Assembly (NCBI RefSeq): GCF_027244095.1
Contig: NC_069662.1
Location: 11,000,501 to 11,064,500, forward strand
DNA from: Hemicordylus capensis
Lineage: Eukaryota; Chordata; Lepidosauria; Squamata; Cordylidae
DNA: 64,000 bases
Direction: 5' to 3'
Below are positions 13,201 to 22,474 of this stretch, in pieces (positions within the stretch are counted from its first letter, which is position 1; every line of letters starts with the position of its first letter). Below the pieces are notes generated by a model. It searched no databases, was not told the origin of the DNA, and saw only the letters and a program-made list of their open reading frames with translations. A program made the translations under genes and the position numbers.

Positions 13201-16200
13201 AGCTAGGCTCTGCCATTTTGTCAAAACCTGCTGTTCTTTCACCCTCACAGAGCTGTGGAAAATGACATCCCTCCTTCCCAGATTAGGCTGATCATTTTAT
13301 GGATGATGATAATCTTTCAGATGATTATGTAGTTGCATAAGAGGGAAACTGCCATGAACCACCATATTCAGCACAATCAAATTGAATTTCAGCACAAACA
13401 AATTGGGGGGGGAATCAGAACATGGGAACATAGAAACCTGCCATATACTGAGTCCGTCCATTGGTCTGTCTACACAGACTGGCAGCGGCTTCTCCAAGGT
13501 TGCAGGCCGGAATCTCTCTCAGCCCTATCTTGGAGATGCTTCCAGGGAGGGAACTTGGAACCTTCTGCTCTTCCCAGAGTGGCTCCATCCCCTAAGGGGA
13601 ATATCTTACAGTATTCACACAAGTCACCCATTCATATGCAATGAGGGTAGACCCTGCTTAGCTAAGGGGACAAGTCATGCTTGCTACCACAAGACCAGCT
13701 CTCCTCCATGAGTGTACCAACTTCTCTTCAAAAACGTTACCAAAGTTGCCCTTTTCATGAAAGTGTTCCCTGACTAGAGGAGAGTTTTCTGGTGTATGGT
13801 TTGGGCTAGCCTAGGGCTCACTTCGTGGTGAGCATTAACAGTTCCATGTCCGTTTAAGCATGGAGTTGACATTTCTGGCCGGGGTTGGAGGTGGCAGGCA
13901 AGGCATGTGGTAATGTCCTCTGTGAAAATGATGAAAACAATTAATAACAATAATATCTTTCTTAGTAAATATATCATTCCAGGAAGCTTTGCTCCTTGCA
14001 TGGCCAGTTTATGCAGCACAACTGCTACAAGTAGCATACCTGAACAGGAGATTAAAATGTGTTGGGCATGGATTTAGCATAGAACTGTACTGAAACACCT
14101 CCTCTGCTCTCACCTGCTTCCTAGAACTCATATATCTAAAGGCATAACCACAGCAAAGCTTGGAAGGTACTGTGGTGCCCTTCCATGAGACATGGTGAGC
14201 TGGTTGTCTCACGCAGCAGATTTTTGGGGAACTAGCAAGTTAACAAGATGCCCTCCTGTACCTCGAGGTTGGAGAGTTGGTTCTGTGGTAGCAAGGATGA
14301 ATTGTTCCCTTTGCTGAGCAGGGTTCCCTATGGTTTTCATCTGGATGGTTGACTACATGTGAGCTCTGTCTGCCTAAAGCTATTCCCCATAGGCGATGGG
14401 ACCATAGCTGAGTGGCAGAGCATTTGAGGTCCTGGCAGGTTCAAGCCCATCCAGATAGGCCTGGGAAAGGTTCCTGCCTGAAACTTGGGAGAGCCCCAGC
14501 AAGTGAGTATAGAGCAGTTCTGTAGGACTTCAGCCCTCCAGCTGTTTAGGACTACAGCTCCCATCATCCCCAGCCACAGTGGCCAAATGGCAGGGATTGT
14601 GGGGGCTGCAGTCCAACATCTGCAGGAGGGCTGAAGTTGTGCAATAAGCAAGTCAATTATTTTGCCGTCAATCTATATTCTTTTGAACACCCATATTCCA
14701 TGCACACATCTTATCATGCACACATCTTACCTGTGGTATCTTGTAGATGCACAGATTCTTTGCTATATGGAGGGAGACATCAGAGTTAGGTCCCCCAATT
14801 ACTGCTAATGGATTGCTCTGCATGTCACATTTGTAGTTTGGAATGAATCTGTTCTGTGTGGAAAGAAGTTCCAATGAAGCATGAATGGTCCACCTTGGAT
14901 TAAAATGGCTATTATAGATATTGAAGCCCAGGGTGATATTGGACAAGATCTCAGGATTGTCATTGATCTCCTTTACAGCGAATACCAGGGCCAAAATATG
15001 CTGATAATTCTGGGTCAATGTTCTGCAAGGAGAGGACATCTGCATTTCAGTTCAATATTTATGTATTAAATATCTTGCATTAAGATCAATGCAGCCTACT
15101 TAAGGGAATGAATCATTTGCACAAACTACTGGACTCTTGGATTCTCTGTAAACTACATTCACACTGGGAATGCTATGAAAGATTCTAGTTTCAGTAGCAT
15201 GTAGGAACACACATACACATACATATACATAAACACACACCAAGAGAGCAGTCAGAATGTGTAACCTCTGCTAATTGGGCAAGAAGCGCCTTTTTAAAGC
15301 TCATTCTGAGTTATGAAATCCTACTTATGGCAGAACTTCAGAGAAGTCTCATTGGGTATATTAGATGCCCCCCCTACATTCCCCCTACAAATAATTGTAT
15401 ATTCTGCTTAAGGGGAGTACAGCAATGACACACACACCCCAAACACACACACACACACACTCCACAAAGCATAGTGCACTGTGCAACCACATAACTCCTT
15501 GAGAATTTGAGTTAGTAGCTAAGAAAAATGAAGATATCAAACCCAACAGTTCTATGGTTCCACAACATCCCAGTGCTTAGCATTTCAGCTGAAAGGAACA
15601 GTATAGCTGACTAAAAGAAATAATCACAGGACTGGGAGGTGGCCAAGTGTATCTCACAAACCAGCCTCCCACCACCACCACTTCTCTTTTGCCCTCTGTT
15701 TCCTCTCAGCTGTGCTTGGTTAGAGACACTTCTTGGGTACAGACAATACTGACATCTTCTGCCGATCCAAGCCAAAAACAGATGACAATGATACCTCTGG
15801 TGAATATAATTGCATCTCTGGGAGGACATTTGGATGGTTGCATTTTCCCCCAATGTTGAGGTGGCAGGGTCTTTTCTGAGCAAGGAGTTGATCTTTATAG
15901 GCACTAAAAGATCAACTCCTTGCTCAGGAGAGACCCTCCCACCTCAACATTGGGGGGAAAGTCAGACACGACCACTATCCTCCAAGTGGTGTTCCATGGC
16001 TATCACCACAACGAGGCCTTCTTTTTTTGCTTGGTCCTCCTGCTGCCTTCCCAAGGTAGACAACATCTTTTGTCAGTGAGAAGGATGTTTCTGCATCACA
16101 ACAACACCATATTTATTTCTAGTCATTTATTTGGTATGCTGGGCATTTATTGCCAGATGAGACAACACCCTCAGAAACCCAACAACTGCTCATCAACATT

Positions 16201-17363
16201 TAGTTTGGACTCAGGAATATATCACTGAAGCAAATGCTGCGCAAAGTCCAGATACCTCCAATGGGTGCCAGCTTGTCAATTACTCTTGTCTCCTGTTGTC
16301 TGGCTTTCTCACCGAACCATAAATAACTTGTGATGGCCTCAAACAGTCTCCTCTGTGTTGTTGCATGGAAGTAGGTATACCCCAAACAAGACTGCCCAAA
16401 CGCCAATCAGGAATAAGTCGATAAATTCTTTCTCAACTACCATAAAGAGGCATTAGCCGAAATACAATGTAGGTGGAAATTCTATGAAATTCAAGTAGGT
16501 GGGTGATTGGTTGAACAGCCTGCTTATCCTGAATGGTTTTTGTTTGCACCATTATTTTATTATTATTGCTATTGTTGTTGTTGTTATAATTATAGGATGA
16601 CATGCCATTCCACGGGTGCTTCTAAAACAATGCTGTGCTCTTGTGAAAGAGCACTTTAATGTTAACAGCAAACGTACACAATCACACTTGCACAACACTA
16701 CTGTCATAATGTCCAGAGGGCACGGTATTGTACAAGCATGCATATTGGCACAAGAGCAGTCATGCTCAATAGTACAAGCATCGTATTGTTGTCCCACAGT
16801 ATGCTGAGTGGCATGTTGGTCACTGTTATCATTAATCATTATTGTAATATTAATGTGCCACTTAAAAAAAACATTCTCAAATCCTTTTTAAGGTAAAGAG
16901 TATGAGGAAATAGCTCCCTAGAGAGTTCACAATATGAAACAGACACAGAGACACAGCCTAGAAATAGCCGATGGGGAGAGGCTAAGCTAGACTGAATAGG
17001 GACAGGTGATCTCTCAAATATGAGTCAATTGAAAAGGGTGCCTCTGTGCCCAGGTTGCAGGACAAATAATCCCAATTGCCCAAATAACCAAGACATTCTT
17101 CCAAGATCGATACTGATTACAGAAGAAGATTTGGAAAACAATATATTTATTTAATTTATTATTATTATGTATTTATTTACACAGCCAGACAGGTGTTATT
17201 GAATGGTTTGTTTTATCCAGACATCGAGTCCTTCCCAAGGACCTGGGATGGCTGAATTTTATTGTCCATGTTGTTGCTGTTGTTATAGATATCATTGCCG
17301 AATATAGGCTGTTCCCAGTAAAGTTGCTTTTTTTAATTGGCTGATGGTGATTTCTGTAGCCCC

Positions 17364-17409
<46 letters not shown>

Positions 17410-17807
17410 CACCAGTGGCAACAGAAGAAGATGAAAAGGATGCTTTATTTGAAGTAAAGAGAGGATGCAGTCATTCAAATCCAAACTTGCAATACACAGA
17501 AGCAAAACCCATACATAGGATTGGCCATCCTAAGAATATTATCTGCTGTGTGCTATACATCAAAAAATAAAAGAGGTACTCCTTACAGAATGCTATAATA
17601 AATGTCAGAAGAGGGACGTTTTTCAAAAGTTATTTGAGAGGAAAATACAAGGATCTGAGAAATGATCCCACCGATGAGAAGGTCGCCTGACTGATAGAAC
17701 TTGTGAAGGACAGGAAGAGGATCAGAGGTAATGCAACCAGCAACTGGAGCGTTCCTTGAAACAGCAGACAGACACAAGACTATCAGTACCATCAACAACA
17801 AAATCAT
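345..17807 (-). CDS. Vomeronasal type-2 receptor (V2R) gene A, complete, six exons
   Basis: Family C GPCR expected to bind peptide or protein cues in vomeronasal sensory neurons. Six exons in the usual V2R arrangement: 17807-17587, 15022-14731, 12815-11955, 9482-9255, 5567-5441 and 1246-345. Lengths are 221, 292, 861, 228, 127 and 902 bp and sum to 2631 nt, so the frame stays open for 876 aa. Residues 1-24 look like a signal peptide, about 40-534 form the Venus-flytrap ligand-binding region, 534-576 the Cys-rich linker and 590-865 the seven-helix domain. All introns are GT-AG, and junction phases (2,0,0,0,1) match gene B. The gene is head-to-head with gene B. A possible ATTAAA poly(A) signal lies on the minus strand at 134-129. 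Introns are full of LINE, SINE and hAT insertions. No inactivating change was seen. The individual V2R subfamily cannot be assigned without a tree. Confidence 0.93.
1330..1475 (-). repeat. LINE 3'-tail fragments just upstream of V2R-A exon 6
   Basis: An A/T-rich tail with TATACCGCC and CCAAGGC words, the reverse of the common 'accgccc...ataaataaat' 3' end of L2-like elements, followed by a short CR1-type stretch with TTCTTATG repeats. The paralogous copy near 19170-19260 lacks this insertion. Confidence 0.5.
1663..3009. mobile_element. Non-autonomous hAT-like DNA transposon, 1.35 kb
   Basis: Ends TAGGGATGTGCA and ACAACCCTA form imperfect terminal inverted repeats. The flanks are an 8-bp duplication with one mismatch (agagcaac at 1655-1662, aaagcaac at 3010-3017), as expected for hAT. 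The interior is made of repeated fuzzy words around caaaacaaaa and ttcggg and encodes no transposase. The partial V2R copy has the empty site at about 19450. Confidence 0.75.
3190..3345 (+). repeat. CR1-like LINE 3' end
   Basis: Reads toward 'gatccagcagg...gttcttatg', the recurring 3' end of the CR1-like family in this window, whose tail is the 8-bp word ttcttatg. Confidence 0.6.
3386..3444. repeat. Duplicated (GT)n-containing unit
   Basis: The word atggataggtgtgtgtgtg occurs twice, about 36 bp apart. This is a small local tandem duplication. The homologous stretch at about 19650 has a single copy. Confidence 0.6.
4380..4995 (-). repeat. L2-like LINE 3' part
   Basis: A (TTTG/TTTA)n stretch and the motif TATACCGCCCCATACA are followed by the antisense of an L2-type RT C-terminus, which aligns by eye with 29632-30000 (ggagcagctacagagaagg, cagtggggatcatg, gggctttaaaggta). 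It is 5'-truncated in the intron of V2R-A. Confidence 0.65.
5150..5258 (-). repeat. 5S-rRNA-headed SINE, head portion only
   Basis: The reverse strand carries gctaagcagggtctgccc and atgaatgggagac, which match the internal promoter boxes of 5S rRNA (gctaagcagggtc, ggatgggagac). Only about 110 bp of the ~310-bp family are present. Confidence 0.75.
5441..5567 (-). CDS. V2R gene A exon 5 (Cys-rich NCD3G linker)
   Basis: 127 bp with acceptor GGACAG and donor GTAAGG. It encodes the nine-cysteine linker, including [23 protein letters not shown] and GKISNQK. It has CPVGK where gene B and the partial copy have CPEGK, a minor substitution. Confidence 0.92.
6047..6330. mobile_element. Foldback (long inverted repeat) MITE-like element
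   Basis: The arms begin ggtcattcatacaacc and end gtgtgaatgacc. The inner arm words aaaactgtgttctacctggg and its complement recur at both ends. It is about 285 bp and non-coding. It is absent from the paralogous position near 21.1 kb. Confidence 0.65.
6340..6800 (-). repeat. CR1-like LINE fragment interrupted by an L2-like tail (6500-6715)
   Basis: CR1 antisense (tagtagccactgg..., acttccctttgtttgtcc) is interrupted at about 6500 by an L2-like 3' end ending ggcggtatatata plus (AAAT)n at 6680-6710. CR1 resumes at about 6716 with tccaactgatgac. The copy at 21040-21250 shows the uninterrupted CR1, so this is a later nested insertion. Confidence 0.65.
7240..7660 (-). repeat. CR1-like reverse-transcriptase fragment with nested L2-like tail
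   Basis: The minus strand encodes a diverged FADDTK RT motif ([13 protein letters not shown] type), the same region as 43851-44036. A (TTTA)n + TATACCGCC tail at 7452-7510 sits inside it. No open frame survives. Confidence 0.6.
7697..8350. mobile_element. hAT-like MITE with a large internal foldback
   Basis: Left end TAGGGATGTGCA is as in the element at 1663. The centre, 7940-8210, is a GC-rich palindrome: the arms aaaccggcccattcagccgg and ggctggcc-type complements face each other around 8060. The right end was not clearly found. Open frames across it on both strands come from the foldback and are not genes. Confidence 0.55.
8351..9250. other. Intron 4 of V2R-A, little recognised
   Basis: Unique-looking intronic sequence. 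A short widespread word (ggaagtaacttccattg...caatgagacttactccca, 8790-8830) suggests an old repeat. No coding exon or RNA gene was seen. Confidence 0.4.
9255..9482 (-). CDS. V2R gene A exon 4
   Basis: 228 bp, phase 0 to 0, the usual 76-codon length. It begins [15 protein letters not shown] and contains [15 protein letters not shown], the end of the Venus-flytrap domain. The acceptor is AATTCAG and the donor GTGGGA. Confidence 0.92.
9621..9757. mobile_element. 137-bp palindromic hAT MITE with perfect TSD
   Basis: Ends CAGTGTTCCCTCTAA and TTAGAGGGAATACTG are inverted repeats. The perfect 8-bp duplication gtcagcac lies at 9613-9620 and 9758-9765. The two halves are near-complementary around actacaactcccagaat. 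Confidence 0.88.
9795..10439. mobile_element. Second copy of the 1663-3009 hAT-like family, 5'-truncated
   Basis: Shares ccagagaatct, ccactcgctctgggccac-type words and the right end TGCACAACCCTA with 2370-3009. The left terminal repeat is missing, so no TSD can be read. Confidence 0.65.
10560..10600. repeat. Short tandem repeat, ~11-bp unit
   Basis: The unit acactagaagt is repeated about three times in V2R-A intron 3. Confidence 0.7.
11030..11640 (-). repeat. L2-like LINE endonuclease fragment
   Basis: The minus strand encodes the start of an apurinic-type endonuclease: [18 protein letters not shown], then [18 protein letters not shown]. Upstream (11606-11268) lies the usual proline- and serine-rich leader. 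Interrupted by a stop and shifted frames, it is an inactive fragment in V2R-A intron 3. Confidence 0.75.
11955..12815 (-). CDS. V2R gene A exon 3 (main ligand-binding exon)
   Basis: 861 bp, phase 0 at both ends. The acceptor is a pyrimidine tract ending AAAAG before 12815; the donor is GTAACC at 11954. It carries the core of the extracellular domain, including [36 protein letters not shown] and [13 protein letters not shown], all usual V2R landmarks. The exon start (reading LIYG) replaces the commoner LSYG. Confidence 0.92.
12816..13418. other. Intron 2 of V2R-A, nothing recognised
   Basis: Apart from a short GT run at about 12868-12882 I see no repeat family, RNA gene or exon here. Confidence 0.35.
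13419..13708 (-). repeat. 5S-rRNA-headed SINE, near full length
   Basis: The 3' tail (catgggaacatag, minus sense ctatgttcccatg) lies at the left and the 5S-like head (gctaagcagggtctaccc) at the right. It is inserted antisense to the window, hence in the same orientation as V2R-A. Confidence 0.85.
13709..14390. other. Intronic sequence without recognised features
   Basis: Intron 2 of V2R-A continued. No family recognised and no supportable exon. Confidence 0.3.
14395..14518 (+). repeat. tRNA-headed SINE fragment
   Basis: agctgagtggcagagcat and ggttcaagcccatcc resemble the A and B boxes of a tRNA-derived promoter, and the body gcctgaaacttgggagag matches 48242-48455. It is truncated by the following MITE. 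Confidence 0.55.
14528..14642. mobile_element. Palindromic MITE (ttcagccctcc / ggagggctgaa)
   Basis: Ends cttcagccctcc and ggagggctgaag are inverted, and the halves carry ctacagctcccatcatcc and its complement. Same class as 33266 and 47548, but no clean 8-bp duplication was seen. Confidence 0.6.
14731..15022 (-). CDS. V2R gene A exon 2 (start of ligand-binding domain)
   Basis: Acceptor CTTGCAG precedes 15022 and donor GTAAGA follows 14731. It encodes the conserved [17 protein letters not shown] segment and [12 protein letters not shown], lobe 1 of the Venus-flytrap domain. The length of 292 bp is identical to exon 2 of gene B. Confidence 0.93.
15430..15462. repeat. (CA)n microsatellite
   Basis: Interrupted CA run. 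Confidence 0.9.
15845..15960. repeat. Near-perfect hairpin, ~55-bp arms
   Basis: The left arm with caatgttgaggtgg and gagcaaggagttgatct is complemented by the right arm with agatcaactccttgctc and ccacctcaacattg. The loop is about 6-8 bp around 15900. It is non-coding and sits in V2R-A intron 1. Confidence 0.85.
15961..17150. other. Intron 1 of V2R-A, largely unrecognised
   Basis: 16560-16840 looks like an old repeat: a (TTG/ATT)n lead followed by gcac-rich words in both orientations. The rest shows no family, exon or RNA gene. Confidence 0.3.
17150..17406 (-). repeat. LINE-like 3' end with (ATT)n microsatellite
   Basis: A (TTA)n run of about 40 bp at 17366-17406 is attached to a conserved-looking segment (cccaaggacctgggatggc). 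It reads like a LINE or SINE 3' end in minus orientation, family not identified. Confidence 0.45.
17587..17807 (-). CDS. V2R gene A exon 1 (signal peptide)
   Basis: Starts at ATG 17807 with a hydrophobic leader beginning [13 protein letters not shown]. The V2R hallmark [14 protein letters not shown] follows at about residues 35-48. The donor is GTAAGG at 17586. The exon ends in phase 2. An upstream in-frame Met would add a polar stretch, so the Met before the hydrophobic run is preferred. Confidence 0.88.
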
Positions 17808-18599
17808 GTTTGAATATCTCCCTTCTAGATGCCAGCTCACTATTTCCCACATCCTCATTCGAATGACGGGCACTCATTTGGCGGATCTGAAAGAACCAAG
17901 ACTGCACATTAAAGGTTGATCAGCTTGATTCAGCTTCGTGCATCCCTCAAACCAGCTCTGAATGACACACGGGAGATATTAACAGAGTCCTTATGGTTTT
18001 TTTTCCCTTTAGTGGCCACTGGAGATCCCGTGGGAAGTAGTAGTAATCACAGTTAATTTGAAAACTGCAGGGAAGTAATTTTTATCCTCAGAGTTACAGA
18101 TGCTCTCAATTCTGATGAAGGAAACATGTTTACTATATTCCAGCAGAAGTCTGCTTGGTCCTCCTCCATGGGACAGCAAGAGACACCTGCCCTTGTAATA
18201 ACCCACAGCAACACAGTCACTACAAGAAGATGAAAAGTATTTGTATTTTTGAGTTAGAGTATGCTTTTTAGAATTGTTCATCCTGTCTGAAAAATTAGTC
18301 ATAATTTATCATATAAAGTTGCTTGGGCCTCACTATCTCACTCACTGACATGAACTTACAGACCAGACCGCAACAGATAGAGATATGCCATTTTCGCAGC
18401 TAGGTTTCATCTGGACATGGCTGTGGGGGCTGTCATGGAGAGCACCTGCACTTCTGAATTTGGGACTACACCACTGTTCACACTTGTCTTCCAAGCAATT
18501 CTGACATATTTAGAGAATGCGCCTAGATTGCTTTCCTGCTCTCTAGGAACTCAATGGCTGCCATCCTGACTCATGGTGTGCTTGGTCAATGAACAAAGT
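17808..18599. other. Upstream region of V2R-A
   Basis: About 0.8 kb 5' of the V2R-A start. No TATA-type promoter or other element can be supported by eye. No repeat was recognised. Confidence 0.3.
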
Positions 18600-18790
18600 T
18601 CAAAGTCAAAAGTTCAAAGAAGAGTGTGGAACTGTGCAGACTTGCAAAGTTGTGGAGCCCTGAGGGACACCATCCAAGACTGCCAGGAGTTGAGAGGCCA
18701 CCAACCTCTCAACTACCTTGCCCAACCATGGAAGGTTGGAAACAGGCCTATAGTTGCTTAACCCTGAGGGATCCAATGCAGTCTTCTTCA
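18600..18790 (-). repeat. L2-like reverse-transcriptase fragment
   Basis: The minus strand reads DPSGLSNYRPVSNLPWLGKV then GVPQGS, with an internal deletion between the two RT blocks. It abuts the truncated V2R copy. Confidence 0.65.
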
Positions 18791-19127
18791 GAAGTGGTCT
18801 AATAATAATAAGTGGTCTAATAATTATTATTATTTAATAATAATTAAATTATTTAGGCAAGGAGAGGGCCCGGTTGTTGGCTTTGACAATGGGAGTGTCC
18901 TTGTGCTTCATGAAGATCCAAAGCACAAAAGCTGTGATAAAAGTAAAGGTCAGAGCAAACTCGCCCAAACTGATCCCCAAAGGTTCTTCATGAGTCAGAA
19001 AGGTGATGGCCTTGGGAATGCAAAAATCCCAGTCATAGTTTGGATAATATTCTTTTGCACATTGGAAGCAGACATCTATGTCTAGAAAATAAAATATTGT
19101 TTTACATATATGGTGCTAGAATGTATA

Positions 19128-19248
19128 CTGCACTGAAATATGAAGATTTCAACATTACAAAGTCCTGTATTTAAAACTATTAAAATCTGCACTGAAATAT
19201 GAAATTTTCAACATTACGAAGTCCTGTATTTAAAACTGTTAAAATCTG
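19128..19248. repeat. 61-bp tandem duplication
   Basis: The unit ctgcactgaaatatgaa...cctgtatttaaaact occurs twice in a row, differing at a few bases. Gene A has one unit at about 1277-1333. Confidence 0.8.
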
Positions 19249-20340
19249 TTCTTAGCCTGATGTTCTCTGTTTCTACCTAGAAATATATTTAATACATATT
19301 TATATTTATAGAAACTATACACAAGGAGCAACCCAGATCTTCATTCTGGTATCAAAAAGAACAAGTTTTTGTTTTGCAAAATCAGATCCTCTGGCTAATA
19401 ATAATCATTTTACATGGTAAATTTAATTATACTGACTAGAGTACTCAAGAACAAATTTGTGTTTTGCTTCTCTAGTCTGAAAAAGTTTTTCTTCTAAAAT
19501 TGCTTTATCATTTAAAATAGGATCCATCCACTTATACTGGAGCTTTAAAAAGAAACAGTAGTCTCAATTCATTTATTTTTTGAGCATGCTCCTTAGTGTA
19601 TTCTGAAGGGTCACTTTTCTCTGGTAGCCACACCCCAAGCAAGCATTTATGGATAGGTGAAATATTCCTTTGTGTGGTGAATGGGAGATAATTCTCCTAA
19701 GCATCTGACACACCCCAAACGAAGAAAACTTGAAATCCCAGTGGGTAGAGAATATTCATATCCATAAGACAAAGCGCAAGTTATTGCTGCCTTCATCTTG
19801 GATGTAATACATATTTTTCTTTTTGTGGAAGTGCTTTACATAAGAGGACAAGAATATTGGTTCTATAGAATTCTATCCTTATCAGAAACCATCACCACTG
19901 GATTTTCCACAACTTTTATAACAGGGAGATGAGTGTCTAATCACGCTCAAGTGTGGCTGCTGGAACATAGCCAGTGGCGTCCAGAGAATGTGGTGCCAGT
20001 GGTGCAGGGGGCACTACAAGAAGCACCCTTGACAATAAATTACCAGGTGCTTACCAGAGTTACCACAGCACCTGCAAGCTACCTCAAGGAGTGGTGCTCT
20101 GCCTGGCATCCTGCACACAGCAGCCTAGCATCCCATGCATGGCCCTGGTCTCTGTGCATGCACGGAGGCCATTTGCATGGTAAGCATGGTGTGGCTGACC
20201 ATGTAAATGGACCATTCCACCGACCCATGTGAGATGCTAAGCAGTGCACCCACTGCCCTCTCTGCAATGCCGGGTGGACTCAGCACTGCTGCTGGTACGC
20301 AACTGCTAATTTATTTTTAAATCTGCCTCTCGCCACCCTT

Positions 20341-20650
20341 AGGAACATAGGAGCATAGGAAGCTGCCATATACGGAATCAGACCATTGGTCTATCTTGCT
20401 CAGTATTGTCTTCACAGACTGGCAGTGGCTTCTCCACGGTTGCAGGCAGGAATCTCTCTGAGCCCTCTCTTGGAGATGCTGCCAGGGAGGGAACTCGAAA
20501 CCTTCTGCTCTTCCCAGAGCGGCTCCATCCCCTGAGGGGAATCTCTTGCAGTGCTCACACTTCCAGTCTCCCTTACATATGCAACCAGGGCAGACCCTGC
20601 TTAGCTAAGGGGACAAGTCCTGCTTGCTACCACAAGACCAGCTCTCCTCT
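20341..20650 (-). repeat. 5S-rRNA-headed SINE, full length
   Basis: The tail ggaacataggagcatagg is at the left and the head with gctaagcagggtctgccc (minus sense) at the right. It lies in the intron of the partial V2R copy and is absent at the equivalent site of gene A. Confidence 0.88.
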
Positions 20651-21748
20651 CCTTCCACTGCAGCAGTGCCCTCACCGGCCACTATGGATCATAAGCCAAT
20701 ATTTGATAGGATTTTTATATGATGTCCCTTACCTTTCTGGTTTGAAATTTTCCCTTCTGGGCATGGAAGGCAATCATAACAGCAAAATGGCTTCCCTTCC
20801 ACCTCAGTCCTATGATACCCAGGATGGCAATTGTCATTACACAGAGAAAGGGGCCGTAGTACTTGTCCATAATGCAAGATATTTATGTTTGGAGAGTTTG
20901 TATCCCAAATATCCATCTACAGTTTATATTCCCACTCAGTGGTACAACTAGGTAATTTTGGTGCCCAGGCCTTCATTTCTGCTTGGCTGTCAGATCAGAG
21001 AGGAGAAGAGGGTTAAGCTGCTATATGAACTTCAGAGAATTCTTGCTGGATCAGGCCAAAGGCCCAACTAGTACAGCATCCTGCTTTACCCAGTGGCCAG
21101 CTAGGTGCATGTGGGAATGAGGCCAAAGTACTTCCCTTTGTTTGTCCTGAATCTCCCAGCATGTAGCGCCAACTGATGACCCTGGGTTCTAATATTATGA
21201 AAGAGGGAGACAAATTTCTTTCTATCCACTTGATCCATGCCATGAGCCTTTCCAGATGACAGCTCAACTTGCTTCGCTATGTATGGGCTTGGTGTGGGTT
21301 CATACAAGCAGAGTTTTGACACTGGCTTGCATACGGGAACAGCAAGGTGCAGTTCGCAGACCCACAGACTGTATTCTGGTGTTATGCTGATGTTTCAGGT
21401 TACAGCAGGGTATGTGCATGAGAAAACAGTAGCTGATTTTCCACGTGTTGAGAATTGTTTGCTGGGTTGCTCTTTTTTTAACATGGTGACATGTGGAGGG
21501 GCCCCACTGATACAACAAAGTATTCATTTTAATTGCATGAGTCTGTCACGCTGTGTTTTGGACTTCCATTCTTCATTGATCTTGGCATCTTGCCCTTTTT
21601 TTAACGAGTTTTTTTAAAAAGATTTTTTTTTCTTCGGTGTTCTTCCACAAAAGTGGCAGCAGGGGAAGCAAACAGCTTTACAAGATCAACAAGAACAGCT
21701 TTACAAGACAAGATTCTGTACCCAAGTTAACCCTCTACTACCCAGAAT

Positions 21749-21990
21749 GGGCTGATCGTGTGAACGACCTTAGGATCTTCTCTTTCAGCAGCCTTATTCC
21801 TTAGAGGGAGGCATGAACAGCTCGCAAACTTGGACCCGCCCTAAGACAGTATGGACAGTATGTCTTAGGGTAGGTCCATATTGTCCATACTGTCTTAGGA
21901 TGGGTCCAAGTTTGTGAGCTGTTCATGTCTCTCTCTAAAGAATAAGGCTGCTGAAATAGAAGATCCTAAGGTTGTTCACACAACCAGCCC
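21749..21990. mobile_element. 242-bp foldback element
   Basis: Ends gggctgatcgtgtgaac and gttcacacaaccagccc are inverted repeats. The arms include cttaggatcttct and cagcagccttattc and complements; the centre is at about 21870. Inside each arm the word ctaagacagtatggac is repeated. No clear TSD. Confidence 0.75.
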
Positions 21991-22474
21991 TCATTCATTT
22001 CACAGTTTCTTAATTCCGAAGCATCTGATTATGAATTATCTAGGAGTAACGGACTGTTTTTTTTAAAGATCCACTGCCATGTTGCTGATTTTATGAGTCA
22101 AACAACACATCACATCACATGTGACTTCTGTTCATTTTTATAACGATGTAGGAGGGAAATGAACTGGAAACTTATCTTGCAGTATGAGAGAATAGTGGTC
22201 TTTCCCCCCTTGTCTTTAACCTCTTCACAAGGTATAAAAGGAGTGTCATAAATTCTTCTGGTAGCCACTATCTTTTCCCCAATATCTGGACTTTGCACTG
22301 CTCTGGGGCATTGTGGGGAAGAAAAATGGCCACTACCACAAAAACATGGCCTTGAATGAGGATTTTAAACCCCTAAAATGAAAAGGAAATACAAACTCTT
22401 TTTCTAATGCCCCTAATGTGTGGCAATCAAGCTGTGATGTCTCATTCAATAAGGTAAGTCACTACCTGATGCTC

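Larger units (their letters stand above)
18871..20862 (-). pseudogene. Partial V2R (third copy): exon 5 plus truncated exon 6
   Basis: An exon 5 copy at 20862-20733 keeps the full Cys-rich linker reading ([19 protein letters not shown]) and its GTAAGG donor. The acceptor seen in gene A as GGACAG is GGACAA here, with 3 extra bases in the exon start. An exon 6 copy runs from its acceptor at 19081 to 18871, then stops abruptly after about 70 codons in VKANNR, before helix 2. Exons 1-4 are missing. The remaining codons are open and close to gene A, so the copy looks fairly recent. It is broken by loss of parts and is not a functional receptor. Confidence 0.88.
18871..21730 (-). repeat. Partial duplication of the V2R-A 3' region (~1038-7200)
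   Basis: Colinear landmarks shared with 1038-7200: tggtagccacaccccaa (3357/19626), gttattgctgccttcatct (4380/19785), taatacatatttttctttttgtgg (4998/19806), the exon 5 block (5441/20733), gggttaagctgctatatgaac (5704/21011) and acttccctttgtttgtcc (6486/21133). The copy is shorter mainly because it lacks insertions present in gene A. It has its own 5S SINE at 20341. Confidence 0.85.

Noticed and set aside
17173-17505. Frame with an Asn or Tyr run
   Set aside because: Produced by the (ATT)n microsatellite.
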